Assembly: GCA_000434735.1 (NCBI GenBank) | Contig: FR881244.1 | Coordinates: 54,051 to 97,255, forward strand | Direction of reading: 5' to 3' | DNA length: 43,205 bases | From: Bacteroides sp. CAG:530 | Lineage (GTDB): Bacteria > Bacteroidota > Bacteroidia > Bacteroidales > Bacteroidaceae | Shown here: positions 1 to 7,583 of the stretch, piece after piece | Layout of the letters: each line of letters opens with the position of its first letter | Numbering within the stretch: the stretch's first letter is position 1 | Translations under genes and position numbers: made by a program | The notes under the pieces: model-generated | What the model saw: the letters and a program-made list of their open reading frames with translations, nothing else | The model's database searches: none | Told to the model about the DNA's origin: nothing

Positions 1-474
1 GTTCAGACTGTTTCCTGAAGGGTTGTTGGGACTGCATATCCAGATTACCTTAGTATTAGCGTCGCATGCGGCAAGCAACTTATCAGCCGAAAGTTGGAAG
101 TTGGCATCGAGCTGTACGGGACGATACTCTACATCATTGATATCGGCGCATACCTTATACATGCCGTAAGTAGGTTCTATAGCCACCACGTTGTCGGTCT
201 GCGGGCGAGTAAAGCAGCGGTAAATCAAGTCGATAGCCTCATCGCTACCGTTGCCCAAGAAAACCTGGCTGGGCTTAACGCCCTTTATGGGAGCGATAAG
301 ATTCTTCAGTTCACGCTGCAGCGGGTCGGGGTAGCGGTTGTTGGGCGTATTATATGGATTTTCATTGGCATCCAAGAACACTGAGGCTTCTTTTCCGCTG
401 TACTCATCGCGTGCCGACGAGTAAGGCTTCAATGCCCAGATGTTGGGACGTGTCAATTCTTGTAAAGACTTCAT
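1..474 (-). CDS. hisC: Histidinol-phosphate aminotransferase, N-terminal part
   Basis: The product is a PLP-dependent aminotransferase of the histidine pathway that converts imidazole acetol-phosphate and glutamate to histidinol-phosphate in the cytosol. The visible 158 residues begin MKSLQELTRPNIWALKPYSS and carry typical HisC motifs: DANENP near residue 35, RYPDP, FLGNGSDEAID, and SPNNPSGN near the visible end. The PLP-binding lysine and the rest of the class I/II aminotransferase fold lie beyond the left edge, so the gene is incomplete here but not visibly broken. It starts 13 nt after the hisD stop and is clearly the third gene of the hisG-hisD-hisC operon, so it should be controlled by the upstream his attenuator. 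Identity is secure from motif and context. Confidence 0.95.
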   Translation of the reverse strand, partial: MKSLQELTRPNIWALKPYSSARDEYSGKEASVFLDANENPYNTPNNRYPDPLQRELKNLIAPIKGVKPSQVFLGNGSDEAIDLIYRCFTRPQTDNVVAIEPTYGMYKVCADINDVEYRPVQLDANFQLSADKLLAACDANTKVIWICSPNNPSGNSLN

Positions 475-487
475 GATATTTGCGTTT

Positions 488-1771
488 TTATTTATTGTTT
501 TCGAGGCGCACGGTCACTGCATTCTTGTGAGCGTCAAGGTGCTCGTTGGCTGCCATTACCTGAATGGCGGGACCCAGTGTGGCGATGCCTTCGCGTGTAA
601 TTTCCTGGAAAGTGATTTTACGTATAAAGCTATCGAGGCTTACACCGCTATAAGCTTTGGCATATCCGTTGGTAGGCAGGGTGTGATTGGTGCCCGAAGC
701 ATAGTCGCCTGCACTCTCGGGCGAGTACGAGCCAAGGAATACAGAACCGGCATTGATAATCTGCGCCGCCACTTCGTTATAGTTTCGAGTCTCGATGATA
801 AGGTGCTCTGGAGCATATTCGTTTACCATGCAGATGGCTTCTTGCATATCGTTTACCAATATCAGCTTACTCGATTCAAGCGAGCGCGAAGCCAACTCTT
901 TACGCGGAAGGGCTGCCAATTGTTTCTCAACCTCGTCAGTTACGGCATCAAGCAAAGCCTCGGATGTAGTGATAAGCATAGCCTGACTGTCGGCACCATG
1001 TTCGGCTTGCGATAACAAATCGACTGCTACATATACTGGGTTGGCACTGTCGTCGGCTAACACTGCCACTTCCGACGGTCCGGCAGGCATATCAATAGCC
1101 ACATCGCGCAACGAAACCTGCTGCTTGGCTACGGTAACGAACTGATTGCCCGGTCCGAATATCTTATATACCTTAGGAATGCTGGTTGTGCCATAAGCCA
1201 TAGCTCCGATAGCCTGCACGCCTCCGGCTTTGAATACCTTGTTTACTCCAGCGGCACGTGCGGCGTAAAGCACTGCGGGGTGTACCTTTCCCTCACGGTT
1301 GGGAGGTGTGCAAAGCACTATCTCCTTACATCCGGCTATCTGTGCAGGGGTGGCAAGCATCAGCACTGTAGAGAATAAAGGAGCTGTTCCGCCGGGAACG
1401 TATAAGCCCACTTTCTCTATGGCTACTGACTTCTGCCAACAAGTAACTCCCGGCAGGGTCTGTATCTTCTTGCCTTCGAACTTCTGTGCGGCGTGGAATG
1501 TGCGGATGTTGTTCAGCGCAAGCATGATTGCCGCTTTCAGTTCTATGCCTACCTCTTTTTCGGCTTCTTCAAACTCCTCTTCGGTTACGCGCAATGAGTC
1601 GAGTTGCACGTGGTCGAACTTCTCTTCATATTCTTTTACTGCCTTATCGCCTTCGGCACGCACCTTGTCGAGAATCTCTCTCACGGTGTCTTGCAGCGAA
1701 TCAGTCTTTAGGGCTGAGCGTTTCAGTATGAAAGCCCAGTCGCTACGGTTGGGATAACGTATAATATTCAT
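488..1771 (-). CDS. hisD: Histidinol dehydrogenase
   Basis: This zinc-dependent enzyme oxidises L-histidinol to L-histidine in two NAD-dependent steps, the last reactions of histidine synthesis. The 427-residue protein has the usual family length. Family signatures are visible: the segment VGLYVPGGTAPLFSTVLM, the stretch KIFGPGNQFVTVAKQQV, the block DMPAGPSEVAVLAD, the SQAEHGADSQA motif with a zinc-ligand His, and SAGDYASGTNHTLPT near the C-terminus with the second conserved His. It starts with ATG (MNIIRYP). It lies 23 nt downstream of hisG and 13 nt upstream of hisC, so the three genes form one transcription unit. A 191-residue open frame on the opposite strand is only a shadow of this gene. 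Confidence 0.97.
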   Translation of the reverse strand: MNIIRYPNRSDWAFILKRSALKTDSLQDTVREILDKVRAEGDKAVKEYEEKFDHVQLDSLRVTEEEFEEAEKEVGIELKAAIMLALNNIRTFHAAQKFEGKKIQTLPGVTCWQKSVAIEKVGLYVPGGTAPLFSTVLMLATPAQIAGCKEIVLCTPPNREGKVHPAVLYAARAAGVNKVFKAGGVQAIGAMAYGTTSIPKVYKIFGPGNQFVTVAKQQVSLRDVAIDMPAGPSEVAVLADDSANPVYVAVDLLSQAEHGADSQAMLITTSEALLDAVTDEVEKQLAALPRKELASRSLESSKLILVNDMQEAICMVNEYAPEHLIIETRNYNEVAAQIINAGSVFLGSYSPESAGDYASGTNHTLPTNGYAKAYSGVSLDSFIRKITFQEITREGIATLGPAIQVMAANEHLDAHKNAVTVRLENNK

Positions 1772-1794
1772 AAAAGCATTCGGTAGTTAGAAGA

Positions 1795-2646
1795 TTATAG
1801 AATCATTTTTTCGATAGGGAGAACCAAGATGCCCTGTGCACCGAGTGCCTTCAGCTTGCCGATGATTTCCCAGAAACGTTTCTCGTCGAGCACGGTGTGC
1901 ACGCTGCTCCATCCTTCGGTAGCCAGCGGCATGATGGTAGGACTCTTTACACCCGGAAGTACTTCGATTATTTCCTTCAGACGGTCGGTAGGAGCGTTCA
2001 TAAGTACATACTTCTTGTCTTCGGCTGCCTTAACCGCTTCTATGCGGAACAGCAATTCCTGAAGTATCTCTTTCTTTTCGGGCGAAAGGTTCTTGTGCCC
2101 GATGAGCAGAGCCTCGCTCTTCATTACTACTTCCACCTCCTTAAGATTGTTGCTGATAAGGGTAGAACCGGAGCTAACGATGTCGAATATAGCGTCGCTG
2201 AGGCCGATGCCCGGAGCGATTTCTACAGAGCCGGTGATAACGTGAATATCGGCGTTGATATTATTATCGTTCAAGAATTTGCGTAGAATGGCAGGATAAG
2301 AAGTGGCGATTTTCTTTCCGTTGAACCAAGACAAGTCGTTATAGTCTTCTTCTTTGTGAATGGCGAGAGACAATCGGCACTTGCTGAATCCTAAACGGTA
2401 GATTATTTCGGCATCTTCATCTCTTTCTGTGAATTCATTTTCTCCCACTATACCTATGTCGGCAACTCCGCTTGCCACGCTTTGCGGAATATCATCATCG
2501 CGAAGGAACAATACTTCTACAGGGAAGTTGGTAGACTGTGTCAACAGAGTTCGTTTAGAGGTAGACAATTTAATGTCGGCTTCGGCCAATAAGTTCATTG
2601 TGTCATCGAACAAGCGGCCTTTTGATTGTACTGCAATTCTAAGCAT
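1795..2646 (-). CDS. hisG: ATP phosphoribosyltransferase, long form
   Basis: HisG catalyses the committed step of histidine synthesis, condensing ATP with PRPP to phosphoribosyl-ATP, and is normally feedback-inhibited by histidine. The 283-residue length and the C-terminal regulatory region mark it as the long, HisZ-independent form. In the catalytic part GVADIGIVGENE and the PRPP-loop region around GLSDAIFDIVSSGSTL are visible. I place the start at the ATG encoding MLRIAVQSKGRLF. An in-frame TTG two codons upstream is less likely, because HisG proteins usually begin at this motif. It is the first structural gene of the operon, and the 5' region holds a promoter, a His-rich leader peptide and a terminator, so transcription attenuation is the expected control. 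Confidence 0.96.
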   Translation of the reverse strand: MLRIAVQSKGRLFDDTMNLLAEADIKLSTSKRTLLTQSTNFPVEVLFLRDDDIPQSVASGVADIGIVGENEFTERDEDAEIIYRLGFSKCRLSLAIHKEEDYNDLSWFNGKKIATSYPAILRKFLNDNNINADIHVITGSVEIAPGIGLSDAIFDIVSSGSTLISNNLKEVEVVMKSEALLIGHKNLSPEKKEILQELLFRIEAVKAAEDKKYVLMNAPTDRLKEIIEVLPGVKSPTIMPLATEGWSSVHTVLDEKRFWEIIGKLKALGAQGILVLPIEKMIL

Positions 2647-2691
2647 ATTCAATGTGTATTTTTAATTTGTATTCTTGTTAATGTGCTATAT

Positions 2692-2726
2692 AAAAAAAGA
2701 GGCTCACCACTACGGCAAGCCTCTTT
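2692..2726 (-). terminator. His-operon attenuator terminator
   Basis: On the minus strand, AAAGAGGCT (complement of 2718-2726) pairs perfectly with AGCCTCTTT (complement of 2696-2704) across a 13-nt loop and is followed by a run of seven T. This is a strong intrinsic terminator. It sits between the His-codon leader ORF and hisG rather than after a gene, so it is the terminator arm of an attenuator. An antiterminator pairing partner should lie around 2735-2770, but I could not define it with certainty. Confidence 0.85.
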
Positions 2727-2766
2727 CGTTATGTCTTATGATATATATCTATATACAACCATCCGG

Positions 2767-2823
2767 CTACCGTATTGTTACGTTAGTGCAATGATGATGG
2801 CGATGTAGAATATTTATAATCAT
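2767..2823 (-). CDS. His operon leader peptide (MIINILHRHHHCTNVTIR)
   Basis: An 18-codon ORF on the minus strand encodes MIINILHRHHHCTNVTIR, with four His codons in five consecutive positions (residues 7, 9, 10 and 11). It lies downstream of a consensus Bacteroides promoter and 40 nt upstream of an intrinsic terminator that precedes hisG. In established attenuation systems, scarcity of charged tRNA-His stalls the ribosome at such codons and favours an antiterminator, so the structural genes are transcribed. The peptide itself is not expected to have another function. It is too short for most gene callers. The start is the only ATG in frame and no clear Shine-Dalgarno sequence is present, which is normal for this phylum. 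Confidence 0.88.
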   Translation of the reverse strand: MIINILHRHHHCTNVTIR

Positions 2824-2850
2824 ATTATTCGTTTTGTTCTTTTGTTTGTT

Positions 2851-2883
2851 GCAAAAGTATGTAATGGATTTCTTTATTCCAAA
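2851..2883 (-). promoter_or_regulatory. Promoter of the his operon
   Basis: On the minus strand TTTG (complement of 2880-2883), a 20-nt spacer and TACTTTTG (complement of 2852-2859) match the Bacteroidetes primary sigma-factor promoter TTTG-N19-21-TAnnTTTG. The expected transcript start is near 2845, giving a leader of about 200 nt before hisG that contains the leader peptide and attenuator. Confidence 0.8.
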
Positions 2884-2968
2884 TAAATATCAGAAAAACT
2901 TTTTGTTTTCTTTCATTTTATTCTTTCTGTAATGTTGATGACGTCATTTTGTCATGCAGTATAGGCGG

Positions 2969-3442
2969 TTATTCGTCTTCTGTCTTACAGTGCTCAAAGT
3001 GCATTTCCTTATGCGCCTTTTCGGGCGGGAAAGCGAAGTAAGTACATACGGCGTGCGTGCATTCTTCTCCGGCTTCATTATAGAGCGAAGCCTCTACCGT
3101 TACAATGTTTCGGCGTTGTTCAGTGATGTGCGCTCTAAGAGTGATGCGCTTGTCGGTAGTGTACACGGGCTTTTTGTATCGTGTATCCATGCGACTTGTT
3201 ACGCCGGCTGTCTGTAACTTCCGGATAATAACCCATCCGCATATCTCGTCGAGCAGGGTAGCCTGAATACCTCCGTGCAGCGTGTTGTGCCATCCTTGAA
3301 AACGTCCGTCGGGCTGCCAGTAGCTCACTATGTCGTCACCGTCTTCGTAGAACTCCATCTTTACGCCCCATTCATTATCGGGAGCGCAACCGAAACAGTT
3401 GTATCCTTCTGTTCCTATCCAAGGATTGATTATCTTTTTCAT
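2969..3442 (-). CDS. Hotdog-fold thioesterase (PaaI-like)
   Basis: This 157-residue protein has the single hotdog-fold pattern of the PaaI/4HBT thioesterase superfamily, which hydrolyses acyl-CoA or acyl-ACP thioesters. The diagnostic segment is NTLHGGIQATLLDEICGWV around residues 53-71: an HGG motif followed by a helix with an acidic residue. A later TRMDTRYKKPVYT-like strand is also typical. An N-terminal stretch with two Cys (YNCFGCAPDNEWG, residues 14-26) is common in this subgroup. The natural substrate cannot be inferred. It follows the Dabb gene by 15 nt on the same strand, so the two are probably cotranscribed from the region around 3760-3846. It does not belong to the his operon, because the his promoter lies between them. 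Confidence 0.85.
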   Translation of the reverse strand: MKKIINPWIGTEGYNCFGCAPDNEWGVKMEFYEDGDDIVSYWQPDGRFQGWHNTLHGGIQATLLDEICGWVIIRKLQTAGVTSRMDTRYKKPVYTTDKRITLRAHITEQRRNIVTVEASLYNEAGEECTHAVCTYFAFPPEKAHKEMHFEHCKTEDE

Positions 3443-3457
3443 GTGGATTTGATGTTT

Positions 3458-3757
3458 TTAGAATTCATAATCGCAGCAGGCGCGGTCGGCTTTGGCATCT
3501 TTCAATATGCCAGCGGCAGCCACGTGAGCTGGGTGTACAGCGTATGCCTTTACGTCGTCCAGACTATCGAATTCACTTTCAAGACAGATGTCCCACGCCT
3601 CTGCAGCGTTGATGTTTACTCCTACAAATACTTTGCGTATAAACGGAATGGAAGCTGGCAGTGCTTCGATGGCATTCTTAAAACAGTTGGCTACTTCCGA
3701 TTTGGCTTCTGCCGTAAGGCTTTCTTTTAGCTTAAATAAAACAATGTGCTTGACCAT
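3458..3757 (-). CDS. Stress-responsive alpha/beta-barrel (Dabb) domain protein
   Basis: The 99-residue protein begins MVKHIVLFKLKES, the characteristic first strand of the Dabb family (ferredoxin-like dimeric alpha/beta-barrel). It continues with FIRKVFVGVNINA, AWDICLESEFDSLDDVKAYAVHPAH and a conserved C-terminal YEF. Dabb proteins are small cytosolic dimers. Some are stress-induced and others act in polyketide cyclisation, and this sequence gives no basis to choose between them. The gene is the first of a two-gene unit with the thioesterase and is divergent from udk, with an 89-bp shared upstream region. Confidence 0.85.
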   Translation of the reverse strand: MVKHIVLFKLKESLTAEAKSEVANCFKNAIEALPASIPFIRKVFVGVNINAAEAWDICLESEFDSLDDVKAYAVHPAHVAAAGILKDAKADRACCDYEF

Positions 3758-3759
3758 AG

Positions 3760-3789
3760 TTGCTTATTTTATATTTTATTGTATATTTG
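3760..3789 (+). promoter_or_regulatory. Predicted udk promoter
   Basis: TTG at 3760-3762 is followed after 19 nt by TATATTTG at 3782-3789, matching the Bacteroidetes -33/-7 pattern. The predicted transcript starts near 3796, about 50 nt before udk. Confidence 0.65.
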
Positions 3790-3846
3790 TGCATTTAGCT
3801 CATGCTATATAGTGCAAATTAAAACATAAAATTCAAAATATACAAG

Positions 3847-4458
3847 ATGATAATTATAGGAATTGCTGGTGGAACAGGCTCTGGTAAAACCACCGTGGTG
3901 CGTAAAATAGTAGAAAGTCTTCCGAAAGATTCTGTAGCGGTTATACCTCAAGATTCGTATTATAATGACCAGTCGGACATGCCGTTAGAAGAACGTAAGA
4001 AAACTAATTTCGACCATCCCGATGCGTTCGATTGGACTCTCTTCGGACAGCAGATTGCCGAGCTTCGTCATGGAAGAGCCATAGAGCAACCTACGTATTC
4101 TTATTTAGTATGTACTCGATTGCCCGAAACCATACACGTAGAACCTAAGGAGGTAATTATAGTAGAAGGTATTATGAGCCTTTACGATAAGGGTCTGCGC
4201 GACTTGATGGACCTGAAGGTGTTTGTAGAAACCAGTCCCGACGAACGATTGCTGCGTGTGATAACGCGCGACACTGTAGAGCGCGGACATCCGCTGGAAA
4301 TGCTTATCGATAAATACCGTAATGTGCTTAAACCTATGCACGACCAATTTATAGAACCTACCAAACAGTTTGCCGATATCATCGTTCCCAACGGTGGAAC
4401 TAATCAGAAAGCCATCGATATACTTACCACATATATTGAAAAAATGTTAGAACGATGA
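3847..4458 (+). CDS. udk: Uridine kinase
   Basis: Udk phosphorylates uridine and cytidine to UMP and CMP in the pyrimidine salvage pathway, usually with GTP or ATP as donor. The 203-residue protein has the family length. It carries the Walker A loop GGTGSGKTT at residues 8-16, the DSYY motif after IPQ, the FDHPDAFDW substrate-binding segment, and RVITRDTVERGH in the lid region. It starts MIIIGIAGG at an ATG with no strong ribosome binding site. Its stop overlaps the start of the next gene by 4 nt (ATGA), which implies translational coupling with the MltF-like lipoprotein. The same gene pair is a plausible conserved arrangement, but the functional link is not obvious. Confidence 0.95.
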   Translation: MIIIGIAGGTGSGKTTVVRKIVESLPKDSVAVIPQDSYYNDQSDMPLEERKKTNFDHPDAFDWTLFGQQIAELRHGRAIEQPTYSYLVCTRLPETIHVEPKEVIIVEGIMSLYDKGLRDLMDLKVFVETSPDERLLRVITRDTVERGHPLEMLIDKYRNVLKPMHDQFIEPTKQFADIIVPNGGTNQKAIDILTTYIEKMLER

Positions 4459-5831
4459 AACTGTTCCGCTTCTTCTTGGCAATGGTTGTGGCTATGATGC
4501 TATTCTCGTCTTGTCACAATGGCAACGGAAACGAGGAAGGCGCTATCGACCTTCCGGCCATACAGCAAAAGGGAGAGCTTACTGTGCTCACCCTGAACTC
4601 TTCTACATCTTACTTCAGCTATCGTGGTGAGCCTATGGGTTTTCAGTACGAGTTGGCTCAGCAGTTCGCCGCATCGCTTGGCGTGAAATTGAACATTAAG
4701 GTAGTGAAGAATGTAAAGGCCATGACCGATAGCTTGCTTGCCGGGAAGGGCGATCTTATAGCATTTAATCTTACTATCAGCAATGCGCTTAAAGATAGCG
4801 TAATTTATTGTGGCGAAGAGAATATCACCCATCAGGTGCTGGTTCAGCGGAAGAGCAAGTCGGCTATTACCGATGTTACCCAACTGATAGGGAAGGAAGT
4901 GTATGCTACTCCTGGGGCGCATCTGACCAGATTGCGTAATTTGAATGATGAGTTGGGCGGCGGCATCAACGTGAAAGAGATTTCGGCGGATAGTGTGTCG
5001 GTAGAAGAACTTATCTCGTGGGTGGCAGATGGAAAGATTGACTATACCTTGGCAACCGAAGAAGTGGCGAAACTTAACCGTACGTATTATCCCAACCTGA
5101 ATGTATCGTTGCCTGTCAGCTTTGATCAGCGTTCATCGTGGGCGGTGCGTAAGACTTCGCCATTGCTGGCGCAGGCAGCCGACAAGTGGCACAAGGAAAA
5201 TATCAATTCGCCGGAATTCAAGATCAGCGCCAAACGTTATTTTGAACTCAACAAGCATCCGCATAGTGCGGCTATACTGTCGATTAAAGACGGAAAGATA
5301 TCGCATTACGACCATCTGTTCCGTAAGTACGCTCCACGTGTGGGGTGGGACTGGCGTTTGCTTGCTTCGCTATGTTTCGCAGAGTCTAACTTCAACCCCG
5401 ACGTAGTATCATGGGCAGGAGCCAAGGGACTTATGCAGCTGATGCCTGCCACATGTCGTGCTATGGGTATCCCTATTGGAAAAGAGAAAGACCCAGAAGA
5501 AAGTATCCGTGCTGGGGTGGAATACATCGCTCGTCTGCAAAGCATATTTAAGCGTGTGCCAGAAGCGGAAGAACGCACCAAATTCGTGTTGGCTGCATAT
5601 AATGCCGGGGTGGGGCACATAACAGATGCCATGGCGTTGGCAGAGAAATATGGCAGAAACCGCTATAGATGGGAACATCACGTAGACCATTATGTATTGC
5701 TAAAGAGCAATGAGGAATATTATCAAGACCCAGTATGTAAGAATGGATACTTCAGAGGTACGGAAACCTACAACTTTGTGCGCGACGTGCTGCGCAGAGC
5801 GGAAATATATAAGAAGAAAATCCGTAAATGA
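4455..5831 (+). CDS. MltF-like lytic transglycosylase lipoprotein
   Basis: This 458-residue protein combines an N-terminal lipoprotein signal (lipobox LFSSC near residue 20), a periplasmic solute-binding family 3 domain (about 35-260) and a C-terminal SLT lysozyme-like domain (about 290-440). This is the architecture of MltF, an outer-membrane-anchored murein transglycosylase that cleaves glycan strands to 1,6-anhydromuropeptides. In the SLT part, ESNFNPDVVSWAGAKGLMQL gives the catalytic Glu at about residue 310 and the GLMQLMPAT motif, with AAYNAGVGHI further on. The solute-binding-like domain in MltF regulates the enzyme rather than importing solutes. The gene overlaps udk by 4 nt. No clear terminator follows. 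Confidence 0.9.
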   Translation: MKLFRFFLAMVVAMMLFSSCHNGNGNEEGAIDLPAIQQKGELTVLTLNSSTSYFSYRGEPMGFQYELAQQFAASLGVKLNIKVVKNVKAMTDSLLAGKGDLIAFNLTISNALKDSVIYCGEENITHQVLVQRKSKSAITDVTQLIGKEVYATPGAHLTRLRNLNDELGGGINVKEISADSVSVEELISWVADGKIDYTLATEEVAKLNRTYYPNLNVSLPVSFDQRSSWAVRKTSPLLAQAADKWHKENINSPEFKISAKRYFELNKHPHSAAILSIKDGKISHYDHLFRKYAPRVGWDWRLLASLCFAESNFNPDVVSWAGAKGLMQLMPATCRAMGIPIGKEKDPEESIRAGVEYIARLQSIFKRVPEAEERTKFVLAAYNAGVGHITDAMALAEKYGRNRYRWEHHVDHYVLLKSNEEYYQDPVCKNGYFRGTETYNFVRDVLRRAEIYKKKIRK

Positions 5832-6142
5832 CGGTATCGGTCTTTGTTAAAATTTACTCCGGTTACCCAATAGTAGCTACCGCTAATAAGGTATTCACCG
5901 TATAGGTTTATACCCACATTATGGTATATATTTTAGAGCATATTCTAAATGAGATAATACACTATAAGCACGTAAATTCATTTGTATTCAGTGTGTTATA
6001 AATAAATCTGCCAACTTCCTTAAATCTTAGAACACTTTTTAATGCTTTATTGTTTCTTTTAAGCTATTTTTCGTAAAATTTGGGTATTGTCCCACTTTTT
6101 GCTTGTCTCTAATTTTGCACCAGAAAAAATTAAGAGAAAGCA
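5832..6142. other. 311-bp intergenic region with two inverted repeats
   Basis: No credible ORF is present. Two symmetric elements are visible. TTTAGA at 5932-5937 and TCTAAA at 5944-5949 form a perfect palindrome with a 6-bp spacer, typical of a dimeric repressor site. Near 5954-5999, ATAATACACT and AGTGTGTTAT are complementary except for one G-T pair, around a loop of about 27 nt. The first porin's predicted promoter lies at the right end. Confidence 0.5.
6086..6117 (+). promoter_or_regulatory. Predicted promoter of the porin-imelysin genes
   Basis: ATTG at 6086-6089, a 20-nt spacer and TAATTTTG at 6110-6117 fit the Bacteroidetes promoter pattern. The expected start is near 6124, giving an untranslated leader of about 20 nt with AGAGAAAGC just before the ATG. 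Confidence 0.65.
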
Positions 6143-7552
6143 ATGAAAGCAAAAAGAAACATTATTCTGACTACAGCTCTCTTTTCGTTGGCAGCCCTGC
6201 CAGCGTTGGCAGCAGAACCGGGAACTACAGAGAAAGAGGTAGCTACAGCATCGGAAGTAAAGGCTGAGGCGCAGCCTAAAATCAAACAGACCAATTATAC
6301 TGACGATTATGAGAAATTCCGTTTCGGCGGATACGGTGAGATGGTAGCCAGCTTTATGGATTATGGAAAGAACCGTTTTTCGGGTGCGAACTACGGTAAT
6401 ACCCGTGAACACAGAAGTACGATAGCTATTCCGCGTTTCGTGTTGGCACTCGATTATAAGTTCAACTCTAAGTGGGTGCTTGGTGCCGAAATAGAATTCG
6501 AATCGGGTGGTGTAGGCATAGAACAGGAGATGGAAAGTGCTCCCGGTGGAACAGAAAACATGGAGTATGAGCGCGAGATGGAAAAAGGCGGTGAGGTAGC
6601 TCTGGAGCAATTCCACATTACTCGTCTCATTAATCCGGCTTTCAACGTACGTGTAGGTCATATGATTGTGCCTTTGGGACTGACCAACTCTCATCATGAA
6701 CCAATCAATTTCTTCGGAACTTCTCGTCCGGAAGGCGAAACAACAATATTACCCTCTACTTGGCATGAAACAGGTGTATCGGTGTTCGGTACTTTTGGTA
6801 GAGGTTATGCCACCTTCGATTATCAGGCAATGGTGGTTGCCGGATTGAATCCTGACGGTTTCGGTATGCTTAACTGGGTGCAGGGCGGTAAACAGGGCTT
6901 GTTTGAATCGGATAACTTCTCATCGCCGGCTTATGTAGCTCGTCTGGATTATAAAGGTGTGCCGGGACTTCGACTTGGGGCTTCTGCATACTATTGTCAT
7001 GACGTACTGAAGAATGCCGACAAGAGTTGGAAATACTCTTCAATCAGTCGTTCTGCTCTGAAAATCTTCTCGTTCGACGGTCAGTATAAAAACCCGTACG
7101 TTACTGCACGTGCCAATGTTATCTGGGGAAATCTCGACAATGCCTCGGCTATAGGTAATGTGGTTACCGGAAACAAGAGCAACACTAATAGCTATCCCAC
7201 TGGAGTGCGTCGTCACGTTGCTAAGACAGCCTTGTGCTATGGAGGCGAACTTGGCGTAAACGTAAGCAAGTTCTTCAAGAAAGGCAAGTGCCCTGTAATC
7301 TATCCGTTTGTTCGTTACGACTATTATAACCCTCAGCAGAAAGGCGACGATAATCAGACCATGCAGAACATTCTGCAGGTAAGCAAATGGACAGCCGGAG
7401 TAAATTGGTACGCTCTACCTAATCTGGTAGTAAAGGCAGATTATACTACACGCCAGATAGGTACTCAGAAAGTATTTGGAACTACTAAGTTCAACAGCGA
7501 AAATGAGTTGTCGTTCGGTATCGCTTATATCGGCTGGTTCACAAAAAGATAA
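6143..7552 (+). CDS. Outer-membrane beta-barrel porin
   Basis: The 469-residue protein has a clear SPI signal peptide (MKAKRNIILTTALFSLAALP, cleavage after ALAA), a short polar linker and then alternating aromatic strands ending in AYIGWFTKR. This pattern indicates a porin-like outer-membrane barrel with about 16 strands. Motifs such as RVGHMIVPLGLTNSHHEPINF resemble the phosphate-selective (OprO/OprP-type) porin group, but the transported solute is unknown. It is the first gene of the envelope cluster and lies 31 nt upstream of the imelysin-family lipoprotein, so the two are likely cotranscribed. The context suggests a role in admitting a metal, haem or redox substrate to the periplasm. That role is inference. 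Confidence 0.8.
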   Translation: MKAKRNIILTTALFSLAALPALAAEPGTTEKEVATASEVKAEAQPKIKQTNYTDDYEKFRFGGYGEMVASFMDYGKNRFSGANYGNTREHRSTIAIPRFVLALDYKFNSKWVLGAEIEFESGGVGIEQEMESAPGGTENMEYEREMEKGGEVALEQFHITRLINPAFNVRVGHMIVPLGLTNSHHEPINFFGTSRPEGETTILPSTWHETGVSVFGTFGRGYATFDYQAMVVAGLNPDGFGMLNWVQGGKQGLFESDNFSSPAYVARLDYKGVPGLRLGASAYYCHDVLKNADKSWKYSSISRSALKIFSFDGQYKNPYVTARANVIWGNLDNASAIGNVVTGNKSNTNSYPTGVRRHVAKTALCYGGELGVNVSKFFKKGKCPVIYPFVRYDYYNPQQKGDDNQTMQNILQVSKWTAGVNWYALPNLVVKADYTTRQIGTQKVFGTTKFNSENELSFGIAYIGWFTKR

Positions 7553-7583
7553 ATAATATAAAATCAAATAATTAAAAATAGGT

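Noticed and set aside
440..1015. 191-residue open frame on the plus strand
   Set aside because: It is antisense to hisD, which has full family motifs; it has no domain pattern of its own.
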